The notes: generated by a model from the sequence alone, not told the origin. A stretch of 64,000 nt of DNA from an uncultured Clostridia bacterium (GCA_947168855.1 CAMVNO010000003.1:326930-390929), one strand, 5' to 3'; shown: positions 1 through 8,790, counted from the first letter of the stretch. A program made the numbers and translations.

Positions 1-236
1 CGATGCCTGCACAGCTGAAAAAGCGGATCATCGTATACCGCGAGATATTTGCGCGCTTTGATGCCGGACGGACCTATACGGAAAAAGAGGTCAATGCGAT
101 CATTTCCGAGGTCCACGGGGATTACTGCACGGTTCGCAGGGGCTTTGTCGGCATGGGGTGGATGCAGCGAAACAACGGAATCTATACGGTCAATCCAAAC
201 CCCGATTTTGATCGTTATATGGACATCAACAGCTGA
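1..236 (+). CDS. DUF2087 domain protein, 5' end outside the window
   Basis: The reading frame enters from the left edge and stops at a TGA at 234-236, so only about the last 78 residues are seen. The stretch GRTYTEKEVNAII followed by TVRRGFVGMGWMQR is characteristic of DUF2087, a small winged-helix-like domain of Firmicutes proteins. An ATG lies at 3, but conserved family residues (PAQLKKR) begin right there, so the real start is probably upstream. The next gene begins 13 bp after the stop, which suggests co-transcription. Nucleic-acid binding is an inference from the fold; the function is unknown. Confidence 0.6.
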   Translation, partial: MPAQLKKRIIVYREIFARFDAGRTYTEKEVNAIISEVHGDYCTVRRGFVGMGWMQRNNGIYTVNPNPDFDRYMDINS

Positions 237-249
237 AGGGAACGGAAAC

Positions 250-762
250 ATGAAAGAAGAATTCGATTTCGGATTGTTGAATTCGCAAACCGACGAACGG
301 TACGGAAGCCGTCCGTACGGGCTGCTCGGTACGATCGCAAAGAACGGATGCGGCATGATCGCGTTATACAACATCGAACGCGCGGCGGACGACAAGACGC
401 GGTTTGAACCGTATTATGCCGATCGAAAACAGATCAGGACAAACCTGTTCGGTCTTCTCGGCACACGTCCGTCCGCAATCAATAAAAGGCTGCGCAAAAA
501 AGCGTTTGAGGTCGTTTCGATCCGGCTCAAAGATGCGGAACAAGCGGAAATGTTCGACGGCGTGATCGTGCTGTCGTGGTATTTTTTCGGCGCGCATTAC
601 GTTGCGGGAATCGGAAACGACAGCGGGACGTATACCTTTTACAATCAGTTCGTACGGCCGAGACCGATGAAACTGACGGAGTTTCTGCACACACTCAAAG
701 ATCAAAAACAGCACGTGCTCCGGATCTGGGGCGTACGATTCCCGAAAAAGCAAAGCGAATAA
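250..762 (+). CDS. C39-like (papain-fold) protein of unknown function
   Basis: 170 residues, with AAGGGA upstream of the ATG. The segment NGCGMIALYN (Cys about residue 34) looks like the active-site start of C39/papain-like cysteine peptidases. Further on, GAHYVAGIGND (His about 116) and TFYNQF (Asn about 132) are in the order and spacing expected for the catalytic His and the following Asn/Asp. There is no signal peptide or membrane segment, so it is probably cytoplasmic. It may form an operon with the DUF2087 gene upstream. The catalytic assignment is inferred from motif order only; a non-catalytic member of the fold is possible. The stop is 6 bp before a long hairpin repeat. Confidence 0.55.
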   Translation: MKEEFDFGLLNSQTDERYGSRPYGLLGTIAKNGCGMIALYNIERAADDKTRFEPYYADRKQIRTNLFGLLGTRPSAINKRLRKKAFEVVSIRLKDAEQAEMFDGVIVLSWYFFGAHYVAGIGNDSGTYTFYNQFVRPRPMKLTEFLHTLKDQKQHVLRIWGVRFPKKQSE

Positions 763-768
763 ACAGAA

Positions 769-1047
769 AGAGGGTGTTCAGAAACATAGAACTGTTTCCG
801 AACACCCTCTTCGTGAATTCTCGCTTCGCTCCGTGAATTGTCCTTTGGACATGAATTGCGCCCAAAGGCGCATGAATTGACGGCAATGCCGTCATGAAGG
901 TCGGTTTTCCGGACGGAAAACCTTCATAAATGACAACAAAGTTGTCAATTCACGGCGAAGCCGATTCATGCCGTCAGGCAATTCATGCAGCCGTGCTGCA
1001 ATTCATAGGGGATGTTAAGAAATGCAAGACGCTTTCTTAACATCCCC
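769..1047. repeat. Multi-hairpin repeat element, copy 1
   Basis: This fills the whole 300-bp gap between the convergent genes ending at 762 and 1063. It is bounded by two long hairpins, 769-785/794-810 (arm AGAGGGTGTTCAGAAAC) and 1008-1022/1033-1047 (arm GGGGATGTTAAGAAA, perfect 15 bp). Between them lies a chain of short perfect hairpins separated by ATGAATT/AATTCAT spacers: 839-851, 858-871, 878-894, 903-922, 931-947, 953-963, then two ending near 1002. A second copy, in the opposite orientation, is at 32775-33022 and keeps the stems while the loops differ. No U-tract follows the end hairpins, so they are not standard intrinsic terminators. Confidence 0.85.
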
Positions 1048-1062
1048 CAATGTTTCATCGGA

Positions 1063-1710
1063 TCAACCGCGCAGCGCTTTGATCATTTCGGCGGGATCGG
1101 GCGCTTTGAACACCGCGCTTCCCGCGACGAGCACATCCGCGCCGGCTTCGATGCAGAGCCTGGCGGTGTCCGGATTCACGCCGCCGTCGATTTCGATCAG
1201 CGTTTGAAGCCCGCGTGAGCGGATCTCGCTTCGCAGCGCGCGGATCTTGTTGAGCGTTTCCGGAATGAACGACTGCCCGCCGAAGCCGGGATTGACGCTC
1301 ATCAAAAGCACCAGATCGCATTCGGGCAGCAGATGTACGCAGGCGCCGATCGGCGTTGCGGGATTCAGCACAATGCCTGCCTGCATCCCGGCGGCGCGGA
1401 TCGACTGCAGCGCGCGGTGCAGATGCCGTTCGGAGGATTCCGCATGGATCGTCAGGATGTCCGCGCCTGCTTTTTTGAATGCCTCGATCCAGTCGCTCGG
1501 ATGCTCGACCATCAGATGCACGTCAATGGGCAGATCGGTCAGCGGACGGAGCGCCTTGCACATGTCGGGACCGAAGGTGATATTCGGCACGAAATTGCCG
1601 TCCATGACGTCGAAATGCACCCAGTCGGCGCCCTGCGCGGCAAGCCGGGAAACCGCTTCGCCCATCGCGGCAAAGTTTGCGGAAAGAATCGAAGGTGCGA
1701 TTTTAATCAT
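1063..1710 (-). CDS. rpe: Ribulose-phosphate 3-epimerase
   Basis: Interconverts D-ribulose 5-phosphate and D-xylulose 5-phosphate in the pentose phosphate pathway; cytoplasmic TIM barrel. 215 residues, the normal family length. Visible motifs are APSILSANF at the N-terminus, HFDVMDGNFVPNITFG (metal-binding His/Asp), VHLMVE, MSVNPGFGGQSF (phosphate loop), EIDGGV and DVLVAGSAVF. I chose the ATG at 1708-1710 because AAGGAGG sits just upstream and MIKIAPSIL is the usual start; an in-frame start at 1764 is unlikely. It overlaps the end of rsgA by 8 bp and is the last gene of the operon, with the multi-hairpin repeat immediately downstream. Confidence 0.95.
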   Translation of the reverse strand: MIKIAPSILSANFAAMGEAVSRLAAQGADWVHFDVMDGNFVPNITFGPDMCKALRPLTDLPIDVHLMVEHPSDWIEAFKKAGADILTIHAESSERHLHRALQSIRAAGMQAGIVLNPATPIGACVHLLPECDLVLLMSVNPGFGGQSFIPETLNKIRALRSEIRSRGLQTLIEIDGGVNPDTARLCIEAGADVLVAGSAVFKAPDPAEMIKALRG

Positions 1711-2578
1711 AACGATGTTTCCTCCTTGTTTGATAATCCAACGCGATCTCGCGATATCGTTCATACCTGCCCTGCTTTAGCTCTCCGGAAGCAAGCAAGG
1801 GCTTCACGCCGCAGTCCGGCTCCGAAAGATGCATACAGCCGGGGAAGCGGCACGGAAAGGCGTTTTTGAACTCAGGATAACAGGCGTCCAGCTCCTCCTG
1901 CTCAAGGATCTCGGTCTCAAACATGGAGAATCCGGGCGTATCCATAACGGCGCCGTTTTCGTACTGCCAGAGCTCGGCATGCCGGGTGGTATGCCGCCCG
2001 CGATCCGTCTTTCGGGAAAGCACGCCCGTTTCCAGATGCAGATCCGGGATCAGCGCATTCAGAATCGAGGACTTTCCGACGGCGGACTGCCCCGCAAAGC
2101 AGCTGACCTTTCCGGCCAGCCTCGCGCGCAGCGCGTCGAGCCCTTCGCCGGTTTCGGCGCTGACCGACAGGATCGGAAACGCCGCATAGTCCGACAGGAA
2201 CGTCTTTACGATCGTTTCGTCCGCCGTGTCGATCTTGTTCAGCACAGGGACGGGGTCGATCTGCATGCGCTTCGCCGAAATGATCAGCCGGTCGACCAGC
2301 AGCCAGTCCGGTTCCGGCGCGGACGCGGAAACCACGATCAGGAGCTGATCGACGTTTGCAACGGGCGGACGCACCAGAAGATTTCTGCGCGGCAGGATCT
2401 CACAGAGCTGCGCGTATCCCTGTTCCTTACGCTCAATGCGCACACGGTCGCCGACGGTCGGCACAAGACCTTCCCGCCGGAATGCGCCGCGCGCCTTGGA
2501 GGTCACGATCTCGCCGGATTCCGTCAGCACCTCGTAGAAGCTGCCGATGCCTTTTAACAACAACCCCGATTCCATCAT
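1703..2578 (-). CDS. rsgA: Ribosome small subunit-dependent GTPase A
   Basis: Late-stage 30S ribosome assembly GTPase, 291 residues. The G-motifs come in the circularly permuted order typical of this family: G4 NKID, then G1 GQSAVGKSSILNAL, then G3 DTPGF. An N-terminal OB-fold region (GRVL-type GSFYEVLT) precedes them, and a C-terminal zinc knuckle, CRFPGCMHLSEPDCGVK, follows. Its ATG overlaps the stop of the kinase gene (ATGA), which suggests translational coupling. The order prpC-prkC-rsgA-rpe is conserved in Firmicutes, and RsgA is a known substrate of the PrkC kinase in Bacillus; whether that holds here is an inference. Confidence 0.95.
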   Translation of the reverse strand: MMESGLLLKGIGSFYEVLTESGEIVTSKARGAFRREGLVPTVGDRVRIERKEQGYAQLCEILPRRNLLVRPPVANVDQLLIVVSASAPEPDWLLVDRLIISAKRMQIDPVPVLNKIDTADETIVKTFLSDYAAFPILSVSAETGEGLDALRARLAGKVSCFAGQSAVGKSSILNALIPDLHLETGVLSRKTDRGRHTTRHAELWQYENGAVMDTPGFSMFETEILEQEELDACYPEFKNAFPCRFPGCMHLSEPDCGVKPLLASGELKQGRYERYREIALDYQTRRKHRYD

Positions 2579-4392
2579 TTTGCAAACGTAACGGACTGCG
2601 GGGAGGATTGCGGATCGCCGTTCACGTACAGGTAAAGGTTCCGCGTAACGGGTTCGTACCAGTAGACGGTCGCGGTCTCGGAAAGCTCGGATTTCTTTTC
2701 GTTCTGGCGCAGCCGGGAATGCAGGATCACGCGGTAGGGGATCTCCTCGAACGTTGCGGTCTCGAATCCGATTTCAACGAGCTTCGTTTGTTCGTCGTCC
2801 GCGAAGGAAAGCGGGAAGGAAATATCCGCTTTGCACGAGCCGGGCGAGCGCCGGTATACGACCAGACGGTACTCCGCATCGACCGGATAGGACAGCTTTG
2901 TCAGCTCGGGCTCCCGGGAAGGCGCCGGGGAGGGCGTCACCGCGCTGTCCTGAATCGGCAGCGGCGTCGGGGTTTCCGTTGTCTGGGGGATAAACTCGGT
3001 CATAGGCGTGTCGGTCGGTTCCGTCACTACCATGTCCGTATCGCCGGACGGCGCGGGGGTAAACGCCGGTTCCGGCGTTTCCGGTTCCGGTACCGGCGTA
3101 AACGTCCCGGCGGGTGTTTCGGACGGGACGGGCGAGGTCTGTTCAAACAGCTTACGTTCCTCGGCAGACGGAATCAGGATCGCAACAACGGTGTTGGCGC
3201 GCGTGTCCGGCGCCGCGGAATCGGTAAACGATACCGAAAGATTCGTAAGGCCGTAATCCTGATACAGGAGGCGAAGCGCGTCGTCCAGCGAATAGCCGAT
3301 CAGGTTCGGAACGCGGCTGCTTCGGATCACGGAATCCTCGCCCGAATCGGGCGCTTCAAACGTCGGTTCTTCCGAAGCGGGGATCGTAAGCGAATGTTCG
3401 GCGCCTGATTCGCGCGGCGTTTCTTCGCGGCAGGAGGTGGCGTAGATCAAAACAAAGATGCCGATGAGCGCGATCGGTAAAAAGACGCACATGGCGATCA
3501 GCACGTAAACCGACGGACGGGTAGTCGTTTTTGCGCCTTTGTCGTTCGGATCGTTGACAAACGTACCGTTCGGGTCGGACAGCGACCGGACAAGGTCGGT
3601 CCGCATGGCACGCGCGGTCTGATATCGGTTTTCGGGTTCCTTCTCAAGCGCTTTCAGAACGATGTCATTAAGAGAACGCGGCAAATCGTTAACGAGCTGA
3701 ATGGGCGGGACCGGCTTCTCCTGCAGGTGCATAAGCGCAACGCTCACCGTCGAATCCGCTTCAAAGGGCACCGTGCCGGTCAGCATTTCATAGAGACAAA
3801 CGCCGACGGAATACAGATCGCTCTGCTCGGTCGCAAGCGTGCCCTTTGCCTGCTCGGGCGAGATATAGTGCACGGAACCGAGGACCTTGCTGCCGGAGAA
3901 CGTCACCGTCGACGCCTTCGCCTCGCGCGCGATGCCGAAGTCCGCAAGCTTCACACGTCCCTTATCGGTTACGATCACGTTCTGCGGTTTGACGTCGCGG
4001 TGGATGATGCCGTGGGAGTGCGCGGCAGAAAGCGCGTCGAGGATCTGGCAGGTAATGCCGATCGCCGTACGCACGGGCAGCGCGCCGTTTGACGCGATCA
4101 GATCCTTCAGCGTGCGTCCCTCCACGTATTCCATCACAAGATACGGCAATCCGTTATGCGTGCCGGCGCCGTACGCGCGCACGATATTTTCGTGCGACAG
4201 CGTCAGGATCGCGTTCGCCTCGCGGGAAAAGCGGCGAAGAAACTCCGCGTCGTCCTTAAACTCGTCCTTGAGCATCTTGACGGCGACCGTTTTGCGGTTG
4301 CTCATGTTGATCGCTTTATAGACCTGCGCCATGCCGCCGCTTCCGATCAGCTCGACGATCCGGTATTTTCGGTCGAGGATCGTTCCGATCAT
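2575..4392 (-). CDS. prkC: PASTA-type Ser/Thr protein kinase
   Basis: 605-residue membrane kinase. The cytoplasmic kinase domain (about 1-270) shows the glycine loop GSGGMAQVYKA (17-27), Lys39 in VAVKML, HRDVKPQN (131-138), and DFG (151-153) followed by SPEQA. A single membrane helix spans about 295-318. The outer part carries one recognisable, degenerate PASTA repeat (from VPNLIGYSLDDALRLL), fewer than the three or four usual in PrkC. A long Thr/Pro/Glu-rich linker and a C-terminal domain of about 110 residues, probably beta-rich and not recognised, follow. PASTA domains usually sense peptidoglycan fragments. The gene overlaps the phosphatase start (4389-4392) and the rsgA start. Confidence 0.93.
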   Translation of the reverse strand: MIGTILDRKYRIVELIGSGGMAQVYKAINMSNRKTVAVKMLKDEFKDDAEFLRRFSREANAILTLSHENIVRAYGAGTHNGLPYLVMEYVEGRTLKDLIASNGALPVRTAIGITCQILDALSAAHSHGIIHRDVKPQNVIVTDKGRVKLADFGIAREAKASTVTFSGSKVLGSVHYISPEQAKGTLATEQSDLYSVGVCLYEMLTGTVPFEADSTVSVALMHLQEKPVPPIQLVNDLPRSLNDIVLKALEKEPENRYQTARAMRTDLVRSLSDPNGTFVNDPNDKGAKTTTRPSVYVLIAMCVFLPIALIGIFVLIYATSCREETPRESGAEHSLTIPASEEPTFEAPDSGEDSVIRSSRVPNLIGYSLDDALRLLYQDYGLTNLSVSFTDSAAPDTRANTVVAILIPSAEERKLFEQTSPVPSETPAGTFTPVPEPETPEPAFTPAPSGDTDMVVTEPTDTPMTEFIPQTTETPTPLPIQDSAVTPSPAPSREPELTKLSYPVDAEYRLVVYRRSPGSCKADISFPLSFADDEQTKLVEIGFETATFEEIPYRVILHSRLRQNEKKSELSETATVYWYEPVTRNLYLYVNGDPQSSPQSVTFAK

Positions 4393-5111
4393 GCTTCGCC
4401 TCCGTCATGGATCGCCAGAACGACCGTGATATTATCACGGCTGCCGGCAGTCAGAGCGCGCTGGATGAGCGCGGTGCAGGTTGCGTCCGGATCGGCGCAG
4501 TTGCGCAGATATGCGGCGATCTCCGGGGCGTCAAGAACCCCGCACAGCCCGTCCGAGCACAGCAGCAGCATGTCGCCCTTCTTCCAGTCGCAGGAGAAAA
4601 TATCGGCGGATACGCGCATTTCGGTGCCGACGGCACGCGTGATCAGATTGCGCCGGGGATGCGTTTTCGCTTCCTCGGGCGTAATGGCGCCGCGGCGGAC
4701 CAGCTCTGCCACGAACGAATGGTCGTGCGTGATCTGACGGAGCGCGCTCCCGTCAAAATGATACAGACGGGAATCGCCGATGTTCGCGGCAATGAACCGA
4801 TCCTCGAGGAGAATCGCGGCGACCAGCGTACAGCCCATGCCGTACATTTCGTCATTCATCGACGCGCGGTTGTGCACAACGCTGTTTGCCTCGATAAAGG
4901 CGGAGGAGAGCGCGGCTTCCGGATCGTCGTGATTGGAAAGAAGCATTTTTTCCAATGTCTCTACGGCGAGACGGCTTGCGATCTCACCCGCACGATGCCC
5001 GCCCATGCCGTCGGACACGGCGACTGCGTCGAGCGTTTTTGTGTGCAGAAGCAGATAGCTATCTTCGTTCTGCGGTCTCAGACCTGTTTCCGTTTTACCC
5101 GCGAATCTCAT
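4389..5111 (-). CDS. prpC: PP2C-family protein phosphatase
   Basis: Metal-dependent Ser/Thr phosphatase that reverses the neighbouring kinase; 240 residues, cytoplasmic. PP2C motifs: TGLRPQNEDSY (motif I), DGMGGHRAGEIAS (metal-binding Asp), NIGDSRLY, HDHSFVAEL, LCSDGLCG and DNITVVL. The start at 5109-5111 (MRFAGKTETG) is preceded by GGAGGG and matches the family; longer in-frame starts run back inside rlmN. It overlaps the 3' end of rlmN by 17 bp and the kinase by 4 bp. Confidence 0.93.
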   Translation of the reverse strand: MRFAGKTETGLRPQNEDSYLLLHTKTLDAVAVSDGMGGHRAGEIASRLAVETLEKMLLSNHDDPEAALSSAFIEANSVVHNRASMNDEMYGMGCTLVAAILLEDRFIAANIGDSRLYHFDGSALRQITHDHSFVAELVRRGAITPEEAKTHPRRNLITRAVGTEMRVSADIFSCDWKKGDMLLLCSDGLCGVLDAPEIAAYLRNCADPDATCTALIQRALTAGSRDNITVVLAIHDGGEA

Positions 5112-6138
5112 TGAGAACCCTCCTTCGTAATTGTCCGCATGCGCCTTCGATGTCGGCGCCCATTTCTCTTCTGACCGTTGCGGAAATATGCCGCGCTTCC
5201 AGCCAGTCCCGGAACTGATGCGCATATGTCCGCGTCACACCGTCCAGCCCGCGTTCCTTAACGGGATTCAGCGGGATCAGATTGACGTGGCACATCAGCC
5301 CTCTGAGCCTTGCGGCAAGCGCTTCGGCGTCCGCTTCGGAATCGTTCCTGCCGCCGATCAGCGCGTATTCAAACACCACGCGCCGTCCCGTGCGATCCGC
5401 ATACGCCTTCGCCGCCTCCAGAACCTGCTCGATGGGGTAGACCCGGTTGATCGGCATCAGCTCGGAGCGGACCTCATTGGAATGCGCATGAAGCGAGATC
5501 GACAGCGTAATGTGCGGCGCGTCTTCGATCAGCCGATAGATCTTCGGTACGATGCCGCAGGTGGACAACGAAATATTGCGCGCGCTGATGTTCGGTCCCT
5601 GCTCGCTCGTGACGCGGCGCAGAAACGTCACGACGTTGTCGTAATTGTCGAGCGGCTCTCCGCTGCCCATCAGAACGATATTGGTCACCGTGCGCGGTTT
5701 GCCGTCCGCGGGCGGCTCGTCGCGTTCAATCTCGGCAAGGAAGGAAAGCATCTCGCCGGGACGGAGCGAGCGTACGCAGCCTTCCAGCGTGCTTGCACAG
5801 AATCTGCAGCCCATATTGCAGCCGACCTGCGTGGAAAGACAGACGGTGTTGCCGTAGGAATAGCGCATCAGAACGCCTTCGACCAGGTTTCCGTCCTCCA
5901 GCGCAAACAGGTATTTCACCGTTCCGTCCTTTGCGGACACGCGCTTATCGTAGATCGTCGCGCCGCCGAACGGGATCGTATCGAGCTTTGCGCGAAGGTC
6001 CTTCGGCAGATTCGTCATCTCCTGCGGACGAACGCCCTTATGGAGCCATTCGGTGACCTGCGCGATGCGGAATTTCGGCACGCCGAACGCGCCGACGGCG
6101 TCGGCGATCCCGGGATCGGTCATGTCCATCAAGTACAT
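5095..6138 (-). CDS. rlmN: 23S rRNA (adenine2503-C2)-methyltransferase
   Basis: Radical SAM enzyme that methylates A2503 of 23S rRNA and A37 of some tRNAs. 347 residues, normal length. The [4Fe-4S] triad is CNMGCRFC (Cys107, 111, 114). MGSGEPLDNYDNV is the family SAM-binding motif, and the C-terminal IEGACGQL holds the conserved catalytic cysteine. It sits between rsmB and prpC as in Bacillus. The Cfr resistance paralogue cannot be excluded by motifs alone, but the operon context argues strongly for RlmN. Confidence 0.94.
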   Translation of the reverse strand: MYLMDMTDPGIADAVGAFGVPKFRIAQVTEWLHKGVRPQEMTNLPKDLRAKLDTIPFGGATIYDKRVSAKDGTVKYLFALEDGNLVEGVLMRYSYGNTVCLSTQVGCNMGCRFCASTLEGCVRSLRPGEMLSFLAEIERDEPPADGKPRTVTNIVLMGSGEPLDNYDNVVTFLRRVTSEQGPNISARNISLSTCGIVPKIYRLIEDAPHITLSISLHAHSNEVRSELMPINRVYPIEQVLEAAKAYADRTGRRVVFEYALIGGRNDSEADAEALAARLRGLMCHVNLIPLNPVKERGLDGVTRTYAHQFRDWLEARHISATVRREMGADIEGACGQLRRRVLNEIRG

Positions 6139-6142
6139 CGGT

Positions 6143-7387
6143 TCAGCTCCTTATAAATCTCGCAAAATAGAATCCGTCCGTGCCGTCGCGCGTGGGCAGA
6201 AGCTGCCGCTCCTCCTGAAGCGTAAACTCCGGATGCTCCGCCGAAAACGCACGTACGCGCTCACCGTTTTCGCGACGCACGATCGTGCAGGTCGCGTACA
6301 CAAGCACGCCGCCGGGCTTCACATAGCGGCAGCAGGCGGAAAGAATCGCGCCCTGCGCTCTGACAAGCGCGTTGACGGCGGTTTCGTCCTTATGCAGACG
6401 CACGTCCGGTTTTTCGGAAAGCAGTCCGAATCCGCTGCACGGAACGTCTAAAAGCACAGCGTCGAACGCGTTCTCATACGTCGGATCAAACACCGCAGCG
6501 TCGCGGCAGGCGGTTTCGATCCGGATGCCCAGACGCGAAAAGGTCCGGTCCATCAGCTCTTTGCGGTGCGGATGCAGCTCCCACGCGGTGATTTCCGCCG
6601 TGTTTTCGGACAGCGACGCAAGATAGGCGGATTTGCCGCCCGGCGCGGCGCAGGCGTCCAGAATGCGTTTCCCATGCACATCGCCGAGCGCACGGCAGAT
6701 CAGCATTGCGCCTTCGCCCTGTACGGCGAGCCTGCCGGAAACGAACAGCGGATCGCGCGAAAGATCAAACCCCTCGGAAAGACGCAATCCGTTCGGATCC
6801 AGAGAACAGCGAACGGACGACGTCGGCAGAGCCGCCTGCAGTTCATCCGTCGTAAACGGATACTGCGCGCGCACGACCGTTCCGATCGGCGCATGTGAAA
6901 GCAGCGCTTCAGCTTCCGCCTCGCCGTACGTCTGCACCCATTCCGACACGAGAAACGCCGGAACGCCGTAATAGACCGAAAGCCGTTCGACGGCGTCTGC
7001 GGGCAGCGGGGGAAGCGCGTCGCGCTCGCGGCCGAGCCGACGCAGCACGGCGTTCACAAGCCCGCTGCTGTCCCGCTTGCCGATCGCGCGGCAGAGCTTG
7101 ACCGCCTCGTCGATCGCCGCATGCGCGGGCGTATGGAGGAACAGAAGCTCCGTTCCCGCCATGCGTAAAAGATTTCGGACCGCGCGTTTCTGCCGCCTGC
7201 AGAAATGCGCGAATACATAATCCAGATACGAAGCGCGCGCGATCGTTTCGTTGACCAGCGCATAGAGAAACGCAACGTCCTTCGGATCGACCGAAGACGC
7301 GGCTTCCTTCAGCGCAAGGTTTGCGTATGCGCCGTCCTCCAGGATCCGGACGAGCGTTTCGAGTGCGGCGCGCCGTACGTTCAGCAT
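6143..7387 (-). CDS. rsmB: 16S rRNA (cytosine967-C5)-methyltransferase
   Basis: Makes m5C967 in 16S rRNA; cytoplasmic. About 414 residues. An N-terminal NusB-like RNA-binding domain (NVRRAALETLVRILEDG onward) is followed by a SAM-dependent methyltransferase domain with ACAAPGGKSAYLA, PCSGFG and the catalytic-cysteine motif YATCT. I prefer the ATG at 7385-7387, which overlaps the fmt stop (ATGCTGA); a GTG at 7409-7411 would add eight residues. Coupled translation with fmt is likely. Confidence 0.93.
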   Translation of the reverse strand: MLNVRRAALETLVRILEDGAYANLALKEAASSVDPKDVAFLYALVNETIARASYLDYVFAHFCRRQKRAVRNLLRMAGTELLFLHTPAHAAIDEAVKLCRAIGKRDSSGLVNAVLRRLGRERDALPPLPADAVERLSVYYGVPAFLVSEWVQTYGEAEAEALLSHAPIGTVVRAQYPFTTDELQAALPTSSVRCSLDPNGLRLSEGFDLSRDPLFVSGRLAVQGEGAMLICRALGDVHGKRILDACAAPGGKSAYLASLSENTAEITAWELHPHRKELMDRTFSRLGIRIETACRDAAVFDPTYENAFDAVLLDVPCSGFGLLSEKPDVRLHKDETAVNALVRAQGAILSACCRYVKPGGVLVYATCTIVRRENGERVRAFSAEHPEFTLQEERQLLPTRDGTDGFYFARFIRS

Positions 7388-8301
7388 ACCGTTTTCCCGT
7401 CGAGCGGACACCCGCGCAGAAACGTGCCGGCGTCCATACGCTTTTTGCCGCTTGCCTGCAGAGAGACGATCTCCAAAGCGCCGTCCGCGCAGATAAGATA
7501 CAGTCTTCCGCCGCGTTCGCGCAGCGTGCCGGGCGCATCCGAAAAAGCCTCTTCCGTGCGCCGCGTTTCAAAGATCTTGATCGGCTGTCCGTCGAGCAGC
7601 GCAAAGGCGCACGGCCACGGATTCGTGCCGCGGACAAGATCGTGCACCGACTTTGCCGGTTTCGTGCAGTCGATATGCCCGTCCTCACGGGTCAGCATAT
7701 GACAGACCGTCGCTTCGTCGGGATCCTGCGGAATGCGCGCAAGCGTTCCCGCCTCGAGCCGTTCAAGCGTTTTCAGCAGCAGCTCTGCGCCGAGCGCGGC
7801 AAGCCGTTCGGACAATTCCTCGTAGGTTTCATCGGGACCGATCGGCGTTGCGGCTTTCAGAAGGATATCGCCGGTGTCCATACCGATGTCGGTCATCATG
7901 GTCGTCACGCCGGTTTCGGCGTCGCCGGCGATGATCGCGCTCTGGATCGGCGAAGCGCCGCGGTATTTCGGCAGCAGCGAACCGTGCACGTTGATCGTGC
8001 CGAGCCGCGGGATCGCAAGATTTTTCGCAGACAGAAGCTGCCCGAATGCCGCGGTCACCATGAGATCCGGCCGGAATGCTTCGAGCGCCTCACAGCCTTG
8101 TGCCGAACGGATCTTTTCAAACTGGGAAACGGGGATTCCGTACTGCCCGGCAAGCACCTTGACCGGCGGAGGGGTGAGGATCGCTTTGCGCCCGACGGGA
8201 CGGTCCGGCTGCGTGAAGACCCGAAGCGTATCCCCGCGGTCGATCAGCGCCTTCAGAGAAGGCAAAGCAAATTCGGGCGTTCCGAGGAAAGCGATGCGCA
8301 T
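7381..8301 (-). CDS. fmt: Methionyl-tRNA formyltransferase
   Basis: Formylates initiator Met-tRNA using 10-formyltetrahydrofolate. 306 residues. The start MRIAFLGTPEFALPSL and the folate/catalytic motif SLLPKYRGASPIQ with Asn/His/Asp residues (NVHGS, TGVTTMMTDIGMDTGD) are textbook. A C-terminal OB-like domain follows. It lies 3 bp after def; Def removes the formyl group that Fmt adds, so the pair is functionally linked. Confidence 0.96.
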   Translation of the reverse strand: MRIAFLGTPEFALPSLKALIDRGDTLRVFTQPDRPVGRKAILTPPPVKVLAGQYGIPVSQFEKIRSAQGCEALEAFRPDLMVTAAFGQLLSAKNLAIPRLGTINVHGSLLPKYRGASPIQSAIIAGDAETGVTTMMTDIGMDTGDILLKAATPIGPDETYEELSERLAALGAELLLKTLERLEAGTLARIPQDPDEATVCHMLTREDGHIDCTKPAKSVHDLVRGTNPWPCAFALLDGQPIKIFETRRTEEAFSDAPGTLRERGGRLYLICADGALEIVSLQASGKKRMDAGTFLRGCPLDGKTVC

Positions 8302-8304
8302 AGA

Positions 8305-8766
8305 TTACTCCTTAAAATCGGCGGGCGGTTCTGTAACCAGCCGCTTATAGACCTTGCCGTCGAGATGGTCCGTTTCATGGAAGACAGCGCGGGCAAACAG
8401 CCCTTCGCCTTCGTATTCATACAGATCGCCGTTGCGGTCGTATGCTTCGACCCGAACCCTGTTCGGACGCACGACATAGCCGCTTTCGCCGGGGAAGGAG
8501 AGACAGCCTTCCATGCCGCCCTGCTCGCCGGAGGATTCGAGAATGACCGGATTGATCATTTCCACGGGACCGTCGCCCACGTCGATCACGCAGATACGGC
8601 GCAGAATGCCGATCTGCGGCGCGGCAAGACCGACGCCGTTTGCGTCGTTCATCGTTTCGATCATGTCGTCGATCAGCTCGGAAAGCTTTTTATCAAATTT
8701 TCTGACGTCCTTGCACGGCTTATAAAGCGCGGGGTCGTCGTTTGTGCGAATGATACGTATAGCCAT
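8305..8766 (-). CDS. def: Peptide deformylase
   Basis: Metallo-hydrolase that removes N-formyl from nascent proteins. 153 residues. The three family motifs are present: GVGLAAPQ, EGCLS (metal Cys) and HETDH (the HExxH metal site). The ATG at 8764-8766 has GGAGG eight bases upstream; an ATG 18 bp further upstream has no such site. It is the first gene of the minus-strand run to rpe and has a strong promoter at 8791-8819. Confidence 0.95.
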   Translation of the reverse strand: MAIRIIRTNDDPALYKPCKDVRKFDKKLSELIDDMIETMNDANGVGLAAPQIGILRRICVIDVGDGPVEMINPVILESSGEQGGMEGCLSFPGESGYVVRPNRVRVEAYDRNGDLYEYEGEGLFARAVFHETDHLDGKVYKRLVTEPPADFKE

Positions 8767-8790
8767 ATGAAGCCTCCATTTCACATATTA

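Noticed and set aside
695..895. A 66-codon minus-strand frame in repeat copy 1 and a similar 72-codon plus-strand frame at 32896-33114 in copy 2, with related peptides
   Set aside because: Both frames are translations of the hairpin repeat. No RBS is present, and the similarity comes from the conserved DNA stems. They also extend into unrelated neighbouring genes.
769..1047. End hairpins of the multi-hairpin element as ordinary intrinsic terminators
   Set aside because: Neither end hairpin is followed by a U-tract on the transcribed strand in either copy, unlike the clear terminators elsewhere in the window.
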